From assembly GCA_028280305.1 (NCBI GenBank), contig JANQMC010000108.1, positions 1-49,022 of the forward strand: DNA of 49,022 nt, given 5' to 3'. The notes under the pieces are model-generated. The model saw only the letters and a list, made by a program, of their open reading frames with translations, was not told the DNA's origin and did not search any database. The position numbers and the translations under genes were made by a program. Shown here piece after piece: positions 7,853 to 16,812 of this stretch. The stretch's first letter is position 1; each line of letters begins with the position of its first letter. This DNA comes from Pelagibius sp. (GTDB lineage Bacteria; Pseudomonadota; Alphaproteobacteria; Kiloniellales; Kiloniellaceae).

Positions 7853-8449
7853 ATGCATAGCACCTCTAGGTTGATTATCGGTATTTCCGGTGCAAGCGGT
7901 GTTCGCTATGGCGTGCGGATGCTGGAAACCCTGCGTGACCTGCCGGTGGAAAGCCACCTGGTGCTTTCCAAGGCCGCGGAGCTGACCATCGCCTATGAGA
8001 CCAATCTGAAGGTGGCCGAGGTCACCGCCCTGGCGGATGTCAGCTACCCCGTCGGCGACGTCGGCGCAGCGATTTCAAGCGGTTCCTTCCAGACCCTGGG
8101 CATGGTGGTGGCCCCCTGCTCCGTACGCTCGATGTCGGAGATCGCCTCCGGCGTCACCTCCAATCTGCTGACCCGCGCCGCCGATGTGGTGCTGAAGGAA
8201 CGCCGCCGCCTGGTGCTGATGCTGCGCGAGACGCCGCTGCACACCGGCCACCTGCGCTCCATGCTCTCACTTTCGGAAATGGGTGCGGTCATCGCACCGC
8301 CGGTGCCCGGCTTTTATGCCAACCCCGAAACCATCGACGAGATGGTCGACCACACCGTGGGGCGGGTGCTGGACCTCTTCGGCCTCGACAGCGGCAAGGT
8401 GCAGCGCTGGGGCGAAGAGACCGGCAAGGTGCGGCCGCTGCGCGGCTGA
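7853..8449 (+). CDS. ubiX: UbiX flavin prenyltransferase
   Basis: 198 aa, the usual length. It joins a dimethylallyl group to FMN, giving the prenylated-FMN cofactor of UbiD-type decarboxylases; in this setting it serves ubiquinone synthesis or aromatic-acid decarboxylation. The N-terminal flavin-binding loop IGISGASGVRYG is followed by VAPCSVRSMSEIASG and by RETPLHTGHLRSML, which carry conserved phosphate- and flavin-contacting residues. No ubiD is in the window. The start at 7853 gives the standard N-terminus; the ribosome binding site (AAGGG) is weak and distant. Confidence 0.92.
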   Translation: MHSTSRLIIGISGASGVRYGVRMLETLRDLPVESHLVLSKAAELTIAYETNLKVAEVTALADVSYPVGDVGAAISSGSFQTLGMVVAPCSVRSMSEIASGVTSNLLTRAADVVLKERRRLVLMLRETPLHTGHLRSMLSLSEMGAVIAPPVPGFYANPETIDEMVDHTVGRVLDLFGLDSGKVQRWGEETGKVRPLRG

Positions 8450-8523
8450 GCAGCGCCTCCAAGCTCTATTCGGCGCGGCAAGCGCCTGCGACGGCTAGCA
8501 AGGTCAACGACTGAAGCTGCGGA

Positions 8524-8565
8524 TTGACTGAAGTTTATATCATGTCTATATAATTCATATATGAA
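8524..8565 (+). promoter_or_regulatory. Promoter and palindromic operator of the marR-type gene
   Basis: TTGACT at 8524-8529 and TATAAT at 8549-8554 make a sigma-70-like promoter with a 19-base spacer. A perfect 12-base palindrome TTCATATATGAA at 8554-8565 overlaps the end of the -10 box and the first ATG, a typical place for an autoregulating MarR protein. The predicted start of transcription falls at or next to the ATG at 8561, so the message may be leaderless. Confidence 0.55.
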
Positions 8566-9004
8566 GCAAGTTCGAAACAGGCGCGGCGGCAAGAAGGATC
8601 AGGATCGCCAGCTCATGTTTTCCATTGTCAACGCCGGACGCGCCGTCGAACAGCGCCTGGAGGAGGCCTTGGCACCGGTCGGCCTGACGCTCACGAAGTT
8701 CGGGATGCTGTTACATCTGGTCGAGGCGGGAGAGCCGCTCAGCCTCAGCGAATGTGCACAGAAAATGAGCTGCGTGCGCTCCAACATCACACAGCTCATG
8801 GACCGGCTCGAGGCCGATGGCCTGGTGCAGCGAGTAGAAGATCCGCAGGACCGCCGGGCTATCCGGGCGGCGGTGACGCCACTTGGGGCCGAGCGCCAGG
8901 CAGCGGGGGCGAAAGAGGTCACGAAGGTCCAGGCCGCGCTGGCAAAGACCTTGAGCGGCACGGATCCTGCGGCGCTTCAGACTGCACTCTCGGCGGTCAA
9001 GTAG
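8561..9004 (+). CDS. MarR family transcriptional regulator
   Basis: 147 aa with the MarR winged-helix arrangement: dimerisation helix (LMFSIVNAGRAVEQRLEEAL), recognition-helix region (SLSECAQKMSCVRSNITQLM) and wing (RVEDPQDRRAIRAAVTPLG) with the conserved D-x-R. It probably represses its own promoter through the palindrome covering the -10 region and start codon. The core of that palindrome occurs again before the YciI-like gene at 9179, suggesting a shared target. A second possible start, ATG at 8615, gives a 129-aa protein. A cysteine (CAQKMSC) near the recognition helix could serve redox sensing; that is conjecture. Confidence 0.85.
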   Translation: MKQVRNRRGGKKDQDRQLMFSIVNAGRAVEQRLEEALAPVGLTLTKFGMLLHLVEAGEPLSLSECAQKMSCVRSNITQLMDRLEADGLVQRVEDPQDRRAIRAAVTPLGAERQAAGAKEVTKVQAALAKTLSGTDPAALQTALSAVK

Positions 9005-9027
9005 CCGGTTCTTTTAGCTGGATACTA

Positions 9028-9037
9028 CATATATGAA
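9028..9037 (+). promoter_or_regulatory. Second copy of the MarR operator core
   Basis: CATATATGAA repeats exactly ten bases of the palindrome in front of the MarR gene. It lies in the gap between that gene and the YciI-like gene, about 140 bases before the latter's start, with AT-rich flanks that could form its promoter. Confidence 0.4.
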
Positions 9038-9178
9038 AAATACAGTTGAGAATGTTGAGCCCTCAAAATCGAACCCCTGCATTGAAGTCCGCGTGGCGCC
9101 GCCGCATCGCCGCTCCGGCCGCCTGCGATTGCCATCCGCCATTTCCGGCAAACATTCCTCAACGGGAGACCTGATCTG

Positions 9179-9466
9179 ATGTTCATCGTAATGCTGAAAT
9201 TCTCGGAGAATAAGGACGACGCCGGCCGATTCATGGAAGGCCATAAAGACTGGATCCAGCGCGGGTTTGAAGACGGCGTTTTCCTGCTGACCGGCAGCCT
9301 TCAGCCCAGTCTTGGCGGCGGCATCCTGGCTCACAACACATCGCAATCGGATCTGCAAGACAGAGTGGCGGCTGATCCTTTTGTCGCAGAGAAGGTGGTG
9401 GAAGCGGAGATACTGGAGATCTCCCCATCAAGAACGGATGCGAGGCTGAGTTTCCTGACTGGCTGA
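9179..9466 (+). CDS. YciI-like (YCII-related) domain protein
   Basis: 95 aa, a ferredoxin-like alpha/beta fold: MFIVMLKFSENKDDAGRFME, then HKDWIQRGFEDGVFLLTGSL and DPFVAEKVVEAEILEISPSR. Family members dimerise around a His-Asp pair and are proposed to be small hydrolases or dehalogenases; His22 (GHKDW) is in the expected place. The function is not known here. GGGAGA sits nine bases before the ATG. The upstream operator-like core suggests control by the MarR protein. Confidence 0.75.
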   Translation: MFIVMLKFSENKDDAGRFMEGHKDWIQRGFEDGVFLLTGSLQPSLGGGILAHNTSQSDLQDRVAADPFVAEKVVEAEILEISPSRTDARLSFLTG

Positions 9467-9495
9467 ACGAAGACGGCGCGCTGGACGCCGCTATC

Positions 9496-10110
9496 CTAGG
9501 GATTCAGGGAAGCGGTCTGAATCTTCGCATAGACCGCACTTACTCTGTCCGCGAGTTTTTCCGCCTTTGTGCCGGAGTAGCCGTTCTTCTCGGCAATCAG
9601 GGCAAGACGCTTACTCTCAGCGTGATTGCCCACTGCCGCTTCGATTGCCGCGAGGTTGGCAAAGGGCAAGGCATAACCCGGATCAAGGGCAATCGCCGCC
9701 GCCAACTCTTGGCGAGCCGGATCAAACTTCCCTGACATCATGAACGAGGCACCAAGATTATTGCGCGTCATCGCTTCGACGTTCCAGGTGTACAACGACC
9801 AGGTGAGGTAGATGAGCTTTCGGCGCCAGGGCTCCGATTCCAGCGTTTTCAGGAATCGGTTGCCACTGTCAATCGCTTCGGGATAGCGCTCCAGATCATA
9901 GAAGCGCCGGCAGCGATACAGATCTTTGAGCCAGAAAGCGGAGATCCGGCCGGGCAGGAAGAACAACAATCCGATAAGAATCAGCCAGACATGACCGCCG
10001 GGATAGCGGACGAGAAACCAATCCGCGCCAATCACGGCGACGACCACGACCACTGCGCAAAGAAGATAGTATTTGACTGCCCTGCTCACAATCCACCAAC
10101 TCAGATCCAT
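9496..10110 (-). CDS. Membrane-anchored TPR protein, function unknown
   Basis: 204 aa. Two hydrophobic helices near residues 13-30 and 40-57 anchor it in the inner membrane. The rest is helical, with TPR-like units (NNLGASFMMSGKFDPARQEL, then YALPFANLAAIEAAVGNHAE). It probably acts as a scaffold for other proteins. It is separated by 14 bases from the TIGR02444 gene and could share its transcript. Confidence 0.65.
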   Translation of the reverse strand: MDLSWWIVSRAVKYYLLCAVVVVVAVIGADWFLVRYPGGHVWLILIGLLFFLPGRISAFWLKDLYRCRRFYDLERYPEAIDSGNRFLKTLESEPWRRKLIYLTWSLYTWNVEAMTRNNLGASFMMSGKFDPARQELAAAIALDPGYALPFANLAAIEAAVGNHAESKRLALIAEKNGYSGTKAEKLADRVSAVYAKIQTASLNP

Positions 10111-10124
10111 CTACCAGTGTTGCG

Positions 10125-10690
10125 CTAATTCCCCAAAGACCAGATCGCCTCCAGGGGTGTCGTCTCGGGACAGGCGCCGCGCAGGATCACGGCAAGATCG
10201 GCCATGTCGGCATCGCTGGGCTTGGGCGCGAAGCTGGCGAGGTAGAGCCGCATGTTGGCGGCGACGCGACGCGGGTCCGGCGGCATGGCGTCACCGGTCT
10301 CCAGGGTCAGATGCCGATGCAGCAGAAGCTGTTCCAGCATCTCAGCCTGCAGCTCCAGCGCCTTCGTCTGTTCGCGCAGGCCAAAGTCTTCAGATAGCTG
10401 GTCCTGCCGTTTCAGCCAGGTCCGGACGCTGCGCAAGGGACGCACCACCTCCACCTGCCAAGCCGCCGCCGCGGCGATCAAGCCGGCCATTTCGTTGCCG
10501 CCGAGACTGTGCCCGCAGTGCCCGGCCCAGGCGGAAAAGAGCAGCAGGTTCACGTCGATGCCGTAACGCTCCTGCAGGTCGAGACAGGCTTCCGCCACAC
10601 CGCTGCGCTCATAGGCGGCGAGCGAGAAATCCCAGAAGGGATTCTCCGGCGCGTTGCCAGCCGCCAAGGCATCCATAGTCGGCGTGGGGT

Positions 10691-10694
<4 letters not shown>
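10125..10694 (-). CDS. TIGR02444 family protein (DUF2390)
   Basis: 189 aa. Matches the TIGR02444 pattern from memory: NPFWDFSLAAYERSGVAEAC at residues about 17-36, then LLLFSAWAGHCG and VRPLRSVRTWLKR. The family is proteobacterial and uncharacterised. Its ATG overlaps the stop of the phosphofructokinase gene (ATGA, 10691-10694), so the two are co-translated; why they pair is unknown. Confidence 0.8.
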
Positions 10695-11785
<1,091 letters not shown>

Positions 11786-11995
11786 CTACGATTCCCCTGT
11801 CAGCCCCTAAGTACGCCCGATATCTGCCTGTCGAGGGGGCGCTTGCCTTTCCGGACAGACTATAGCAGCTTGCGCCGCCGGTGCCGGAAGGCAATCCGGG
11901 GGTGGCAAAAGGCCGTTCGGACCGCTGCCCTGGGGACTCCCCCAAAGCCGGCCAAAGCGTTATAATCACCCTCCGTCAAAACGCCCCAGAGCGCC

Positions 11996-12202
11996 ATGGA
12001 TCAACCGGATTTCGAACAAATGCGCCGCAAGCTGGCGGAGCTCAAGTCTGAGCATCGCGACCTTGACGACGTGATCGCCCACCTTTCGGAAACCCTGCCT
12101 TTCGACCAGCTGCAGCTGCAGCGGCTGAAAAAGCGCAAGCTGTCCCTGAAAGACCAGATCCTGAAACTGGAAGACGCCCTGCTGCCCGACATTATCGCTT
12201 AG
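11996..12202 (+). CDS. DUF465 / YdcH family small protein
   Basis: 68 aa, two long charged helices: MDQPDFEQMRRKLAELKSEH and LQRLKKRKLSLKDQILKLED. A second paralogue of the protein at 7591, also of unknown function. Its stop codon TAG is the first triplet of a palindromic extragenic element (TAGAGCGGATCAC). The start ATG follows CCAGAGCGCC, a weak ribosome binding site. It is divergent from the phosphofructokinase gene. Confidence 0.78.
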   Translation: MDQPDFEQMRRKLAELKSEHRDLDDVIAHLSETLPFDQLQLQRLKKRKLSLKDQILKLEDALLPDIIA

Positions 12203-12233
12203 AGCGGATCACCGTCCGGTCAGTTCGATCCGC
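12200..12233. repeat. Extragenic palindrome at the 3' end of the DUF465 gene
   Basis: GCGGATC (12204-12210) pairs with GATCCGC (12227-12233). The left edge TAGAGCGGATCAC includes the stop codon of the preceding gene and resembles edges of palindromes at 14944-15071, 23945-24082 and 31423-31442. It lies between converging genes and may act as a terminator. Confidence 0.55.
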
Positions 12234-12281
12234 AAGGAGGGCCGACGGCGGCATCCGCAGATGGCGCAGAAGGTGGGGCGG

Positions 12282-13016
12282 TCAGTCCCGCGCGGTTTCG
12301 CGCTTGTTGGCATACATGGCCCGGTCGGCGGCATCCAGGGCCTCGTCGACCTTTTGATCGGCCGACAGCGGATGAACCCCGTAGGCGGCTGAAAGACTGA
12401 GGCTGGTACCGTTCCAGTCGATCTGCTGGACAGCTATCGCCTGGGCCAGCTTCTCGGCCTTGGCGCTGGCGCTGACCTCATCCGACTGGGCGAGAATGAC
12501 GCCGAATTCGTCACCGCCCAGACGCCCCACGATGTCGGAGGCACGGGTGTGCTTCAGCAGCACCTCCGCCACCCGTTTCAGGGCCGCGTCGCCGGCGGCA
12601 TGGCCGTGACCGTCGTTGATCTGCTTCATGCCGTTGACATCGAAATAGAGGACACTGCCGGCCGCGCCGTAGCGTTCGGCGAAGGCCGACATTCTCGACA
12701 GCTCCCGGATAAAGGCACGGCGGTTCAGGACCGGCGCCAGGGTGTCCTGATCGGCAAGCTGTTCCAGGTAGCCGACGCGCTGTTTGGCCGCATCCAGCTC
12801 CTGGCGCAGCTCGTAGACTTCCACCATCAGTTGCTGAATCGCCTGACGGACCTTGGGCGTGAGCTCGGATTCGGGGATACCCATCACCGTCGCCACGTCT
12901 TCCGGCTCCGCTACCGGGCGGGTCGCCGCCGCATCCGCCTTGCGGTAGGCGTTGCCCACCTGCACGGCGGAAGCGCCAGTAATGGGCGCCGTAGAGCCTG
13001 TGTTACGGACCTTCAT
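12282..13016 (-). CDS. Diguanylate cyclase (GGDEF domain)
   Basis: 244 aa, soluble. A disordered N-terminus (1-40) and a coiled-coil helix (about 55-88) precede a GGDEF domain (about 90-240). The catalytic motif GGDEF is at 167-171, and an intact inhibitory RxxD site (RASD, 158-161) sits five residues before it, so product feedback by c-di-GMP is expected. Substrate residues in DVNGMKQINDGHGHAAGD are present. I start at the ATG at 13016, which has GGAAGG close upstream; an in-frame TTG lies 12 bases further out. No sensory domain is visible, so input probably comes through the N-terminal helix. Confidence 0.88.
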   Translation of the reverse strand: MKVRNTGSTAPITGASAVQVGNAYRKADAAATRPVAEPEDVATVMGIPESELTPKVRQAIQQLMVEVYELRQELDAAKQRVGYLEQLADQDTLAPVLNRRAFIRELSRMSAFAERYGAAGSVLYFDVNGMKQINDGHGHAAGDAALKRVAEVLLKHTRASDIVGRLGGDEFGVILAQSDEVSASAKAEKLAQAIAVQQIDWNGTSLSLSAAYGVHPLSADQKVDEALDAADRAMYANKRETARD

Positions 13017-13283
13017 CAAGCCTTCCAATACGTCCTGGCCGGGACCTTCAAAGCTGCCGGAGCCCCCAAATCTAGCACGAAGTTTAGCCTGTGATCGTAA
13101 ACGCTTCCTTCATAACCGGGTTTTGGCGGATTCCCGGCCCTTTCGACCGCCGGGATGGCTTGCCTCACCGGAGGCGAGCCCGGATAATGCCCGGCCTTTC
13201 GGGAACCGGCGCCATAAAACGGGCCGTATCCCAGGCGGCGTCCGGATTTGCGGCGCATCAGCAGGCGGGGGACAGAGGACAGG

Positions 13284-13781
13284 ATGAACGACGGCTCACC
13301 GGAAGTCGGCATTATCATGGGCAGCCAGTCGGACTGGCCCACCATGAAGCACGCCGCAGAGGTTCTGGACGCCTTGGGCGTCGGCTACGAGACCCGAATC
13401 GTCTCCGCCCATCGGACCCCAAAGCGGCTCTATGACTATGCCGGCGGCGCAAGGGAGCGCGGCCTGAAGGTAATCATCGCCGGGGCCGGCGGTGCGGCGC
13501 ACCTGCCGGGCATGGCCGCCGCCATGACACCGCTGCCGGTCTTCGGCGTACCAGTCGAGAGCAAGGCGCTGAGCGGTCAGGATTCCCTGCTGTCGATCGT
13601 CCAGATGCCCGGCGGCGTTCCCGTCGGCACCCTGGCTATCGGAAAGGCCGGAGCAATCAACGCCGGGCTGCTCGCCGCCGCCGTGCTGGCGCTGTCGAAC
13701 CCGACTCTGGCCGCAGCCCTGGACGATTGGCGCGCCAAGCAGACGGCTGCTGTTGCCGAAGCCCCCCAAGACGAGAGTTGA
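13284..13781 (+). CDS. purE: N5-carboxyaminoimidazole ribonucleotide mutase PurE
   Basis: 165 aa. Converts N5-CAIR to CAIR in purine synthesis. It has the class I hallmarks: [21 protein letters not shown] with the catalytic histidine, [12 protein letters not shown], and [18 protein letters not shown]. The start at 13284 follows AGAGGACAGG. purK follows directly, so the N5-CAIR route (PurK then PurE) is complete. The gene is divergent from the diguanylate cyclase. Confidence 0.95.
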   Translation: MNDGSPEVGIIMGSQSDWPTMKHAAEVLDALGVGYETRIVSAHRTPKRLYDYAGGARERGLKVIIAGAGGAAHLPGMAAAMTPLPVFGVPVESKALSGQDSLLSIVQMPGGVPVGTLAIGKAGAINAGLLAAAVLALSNPTLAAALDDWRAKQTAAVAEAPQDES

Positions 13782-13803
13782 CCAACAGGCGAAGGAAGCG
13801 ACC

Positions 13804-14898
13804 TTGCCAGACCTAGACGGACCGCTCGCCCCCGGCGGCAGTATCGGAATTCTCGGCAACGGCCAGCTCGGCCGCATGGCGGCGCTGGCGGCCGCGCGGC
13901 TCGGTTACCGCTGCCATGCCTACGGGCCGGAAGAGAACGCCCCGGCCAATCAGGTCAGCGACGCCTTTACCGTCGCCGCCTATGACGATGCCGAGGCTCT
14001 CACCCGCTTCGCCGGCGCCGTCGACGTCGTCACCTTCGAGTTCGAGAACATTCCCCTCGCGACGGTCGAACTGCTGGAAAGCCTCGTGCCGCTGCGCCCG
14101 GGCACCAACGTCCTCAGCATCTGCCAGCACCGCCTGCGCGAGAAGGACTTCTGCCGCAGCGTTTCGGTGCCCACCGCCGACTATCGGCCGGCCCATGATC
14201 TCGCCGAGTTGCGGCAGGCGGTGGAGGAGATCGGCACCCCCTGCATTTTGAAATCAGCCGAACTGGGCTACGACGGCAAGGGCCAGGTGCGTATCACAGC
14301 CGCCGGCGATCTGGAGGCCGCCTGGTCCGCCATGCGCGGCCATGCCGCCGAAGCCGCCGGCATCGTCGAGGCGGTGGTCGAATTCCGCATGGAGATATCC
14401 GTGATCGTCGCCCGCGGCAGTGACGGTGCGATGCGGACCTACGTGCCGGTGGAAAACCGGCACCGCAATCACATCCTCGACGAAACCATCGTGCCGGCGA
14501 ACCTGTCCCAGGAAGTCGCCGACCGCGCCGAGGCCATCGCCCGCCATCTGGCGCAGGAGATGAACCTGGTCGGCTTGCTTGCGGTGGAGATGTTCGTCAC
14601 CCACGACGGCAAGGTGCTGGTCAACGAGATGGCGCCGCGGCCCCACAACTCCGGCCACTGGAGCATCGACGCCTGCATCACCTCGCAGTTCGAACAGTTC
14701 ATTCGCGCCGTCGCCGGTCTGCCGCTGGGCTCGACCGAGCGGCTCTGCGATGCGGTGATGAAAAACCTGTTGGGCGAAGAGGTGGAGGACTGGCGCAAGA
14801 TCCTCACCGATCCCGGCAACAAGCTGCACCTCTACGGCAAGGCCGCCCACCGCCCGGGCCGCAAGATGGGCCACGTTACCCGCCTGATCCGGCGCTAA
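13804..14898 (+). CDS. purK: 5-(carboxyamino)imidazole ribonucleotide synthase PurK
   Basis: 364 aa, ATP-grasp enzyme joining bicarbonate to AIR with ATP. It shows GILGNGQLGRMAALAAARLG at the N-terminus, the ATP-grasp core ILKSAELGYDGKGQ, and VNEMAPRPHNSGHWSIDAC near the metal site. I choose the TTG at 13804 because AAGGAAG precedes it at normal spacing and the length then fits the family. An earlier TTG at 13753 would overlap purE by 29 bases. The non-ATG start may tune its level relative to PurE. Confidence 0.92.
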   Translation: MPDLDGPLAPGGSIGILGNGQLGRMAALAAARLGYRCHAYGPEENAPANQVSDAFTVAAYDDAEALTRFAGAVDVVTFEFENIPLATVELLESLVPLRPGTNVLSICQHRLREKDFCRSVSVPTADYRPAHDLAELRQAVEEIGTPCILKSAELGYDGKGQVRITAAGDLEAAWSAMRGHAAEAAGIVEAVVEFRMEISVIVARGSDGAMRTYVPVENRHRNHILDETIVPANLSQEVADRAEAIARHLAQEMNLVGLLAVEMFVTHDGKVLVNEMAPRPHNSGHWSIDACITSQFEQFIRAVAGLPLGSTERLCDAVMKNLLGEEVEDWRKILTDPGNKLHLYGKAAHRPGRKMGHVTRLIRR

Positions 14899-14943
14899 GC
14901 GTTTTTCGCGCAGGACGGGAACCAGCATGCGATCGCGAGCAGA

Positions 14944-15071
14944 CTAGAGTCCTTTGTGTTTTGACGGCACCGGCCCGCTCCCCCCCCCGGCCACCCATAG
15001 GATACTGGCGTGGGGTGGCCGGGAGGGGGAGCGGGCCGGAACCGCTTCGACGAAAGTCGAAAACGCTCTAG
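14944..15071. repeat. Long extragenic palindrome with CTAGAG/CTCTAG ends
   Basis: The unit starts CTAGAG (14944-14949) and ends CTCTAG (15066-15071). Inside is a near-perfect stem of 27 positions (14970-14996 against 15013-15039, one C-A mismatch) with a 16-base loop, then a small GAAA-loop hairpin TTCGAC-GAAA-GTCGAA at 15046-15061. Its right edge supplies the TAG stop codon of the histidine phosphatase gene. It lies between converging transcripts, so it may end both. Confidence 0.7.
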
Positions 15072-15679
15072 TCCGGGGCGTTGAAGACCGGGGCGTCCGG
15101 CGTGTAGTTGAAGACTTCCAAGCGGGCACTGGCTGTCCCGTTGGGCTCGTCCAACCGAAGGACCGTCAGGCTGGCCGGTCCGACGGGGACGATGCGCGCC
15201 GGACTGAGGTCGAGCAGACCCTCCAGCAAGGCCCGGATGACGCCACCGTGGATCACCAGGAGAACGCTGCGGGCCGCCGTCTCCCGCGCATCGGCGAGCG
15301 CAACGAGACTGCGGGCCTTGAAACGCCGCCAGGATTCGCCCTGCGGCGGCGTATAGGTGCCGGCGCGCCAGCCGAGAAAGGCCGCCTCGTCTTCGGCCAT
15401 CAGATCCTCGATGGCGCGGCCGCTCCAAGCACCAACATCGATCTCCCGCAGGTTTGAATCGGTTTCATGCTCGCCATAGCCGAGCAGATTGGCGGTTTCC
15501 CGGGTGCGGGTGAGATCCGAAGCGATGATCCTTTCGGGCTGCAACGCCTGGACCGTCGCCGCCAGGGCGCGGGCCTGATTGCGGCCATGGTCCGAGAGGG
15601 CCGTATCGGCCTGCCCCTGAAGGCGGCGCCCGGCGTTCCATTCCGACTGGCCGTGGCGGACGAGAAACAGGCGCATCAT
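15068..15679 (-). CDS. Histidine phosphatase family protein (phosphoglycerate-mutase-like)
   Basis: 203 aa. LVRHGQSEWN holds the phosphorylated His9 in the RHG motif; NLREIDVGAWSGR gives the acid, and VIHGGVIRAL the second active-site histidine. Such proteins remove phosphate from small esters or sugar phosphates. Its start overlaps the ABC ATPase stop by four bases, making it the last gene of the RpiR-ABC operon. That points to work on the imported compound rather than glycolysis. The stop codon lies within the palindrome at 14944-15071. Confidence 0.87.
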   Translation of the reverse strand: MMRLFLVRHGQSEWNAGRRLQGQADTALSDHGRNQARALAATVQALQPERIIASDLTRTRETANLLGYGEHETDSNLREIDVGAWSGRAIEDLMAEDEAAFLGWRAGTYTPPQGESWRRFKARSLVALADARETAARSVLLVIHGGVIRALLEGLLDLSPARIVPVGPASLTVLRLDEPNGTASARLEVFNYTPDAPVFNAPD

Positions 15680-16806
15680 GCCCCAGCTCCCTCAGCCAGT
15701 CGCTGCTGGACCTTTGGCTCTCCGCCCGGGTTTTCCCCCGCGATGCGGTGCCCGCTCTTGGCGAAGATTGCGGCCGGTCTCTCCGGAATTCTGAAGTGTA
15801 CGGTGTCGCCCGGCAACAGACGCGGCGCCCGGTCGACAATGGCGGTGAGACGCAGGTCGCCGGAGATGCCGGTCACCATGTAGCGCCCGGCAATGGGGCT
15901 GGCTTCGGCAAACTCCATCGCCAGGGTGCGGCCGTTGGCGGCCTCGGCAAGGTCCAGATCCTCCGCCCGGTACATGAAGTCGACCGGCTGCTCCACCGTC
16001 ATCGCCGTCGGCAGGGCGCGGCCGGCAAAGAGCGCGCCCTCCCCGCCCGGTTCGACGGCGATCATGTTGTTGGGCGGGGTGCCGAGGAAGGTGGCGACGA
16101 AAGCGGTTTCCGGATCGGCCACCAGGGCATCCGGCGCCCCGAACTGCTCGACCAGGCCGTGGTTCATGACTGCAACATGGCTCGCCATGGTCATTGCCTC
16201 GACCTGATCGTGGGTGACATAGACCGAGGTGGCCGCGGTCGCGCGGTGGATCTTCAGCAGCTCCGTGCGCATCTCCACCCGCAGTTTGGCATCGAGGTTC
16301 GAAAGCGGCTCGTCGAACAACAGGATACCCGGCTTGGGCGCGATCATGCGGGCGATGGCGACCCGCTGCTGCTGACCGCCGGAAATCTCGTTGGGATAGC
16401 GCATTGCCAGATCGTCGATGGCCAGCAGCGACAACACCTCCGCCACCCGTGCCGCACGTTCCTCTGCCGTCCAGTTCGCCACCTTCAGGGGCCACTCGAC
16501 GTTGCCGGCCACGGTCATATGCGGCCAGAGGGCATAGGATTGGAACACCAGGCCGGCGTTGCGCTTCGATGCCTCGACCGTCCAATGACGCGCACCATCG
16601 GAGACGACCTTGCCGCCGAATTCGATGGTGCCGCCGCTCGGCGCTTCAAGTCCGGCGAGCATCCGCAGCATGGTGGACTTGCCACAGCCCGAGGGACCGA
16701 CGAGTACCAGGAAGGCCCCCTGCGGAACCTCCAGGCTGACGCCGCGCACCGCTTCCACGGCGCCGAAGCGCTTTGTGAGATCGGAGATTCTGATCATCTT
16801 TGGCAA
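15676..16806 (-). CDS. ABC transporter ATP-binding protein (Fe3+/putrescine-type, FbpC/AfuC-like)
   Basis: 376 aa. Walker A GPSGCGKST near residue 37, Q-loop FQSYALWPHMTV, signature ISGGQQQR, Walker B ILLFDEPLSNLD and the H-loop YVTHDQVEAM are all intact. A C-terminal TOBE region (about 240-365) regulates or contacts substrate. It powers the fused permease encoded seven bases upstream. Such importers are named after ferric iron, but this operon's regulator and phosphatase argue for phosphorylated sugars. Confidence 0.9.
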   Translation of the reverse strand: MPKMIRISDLTKRFGAVEAVRGVSLEVPQGAFLVLVGPSGCGKSTMLRMLAGLEAPSGGTIEFGGKVVSDGARHWTVEASKRNAGLVFQSYALWPHMTVAGNVEWPLKVANWTAEERAARVAEVLSLLAIDDLAMRYPNEISGGQQQRVAIARMIAPKPGILLFDEPLSNLDAKLRVEMRTELLKIHRATAATSVYVTHDQVEAMTMASHVAVMNHGLVEQFGAPDALVADPETAFVATFLGTPPNNMIAVEPGGEGALFAGRALPTAMTVEQPVDFMYRAEDLDLAEAANGRTLAMEFAEASPIAGRYMVTGISGDLRLTAIVDRAPRLLPGDTVHFRIPERPAAIFAKSGHRIAGENPGGEPKVQQRLAEGAGA

Positions 16807-16812
16807 ACGCTC

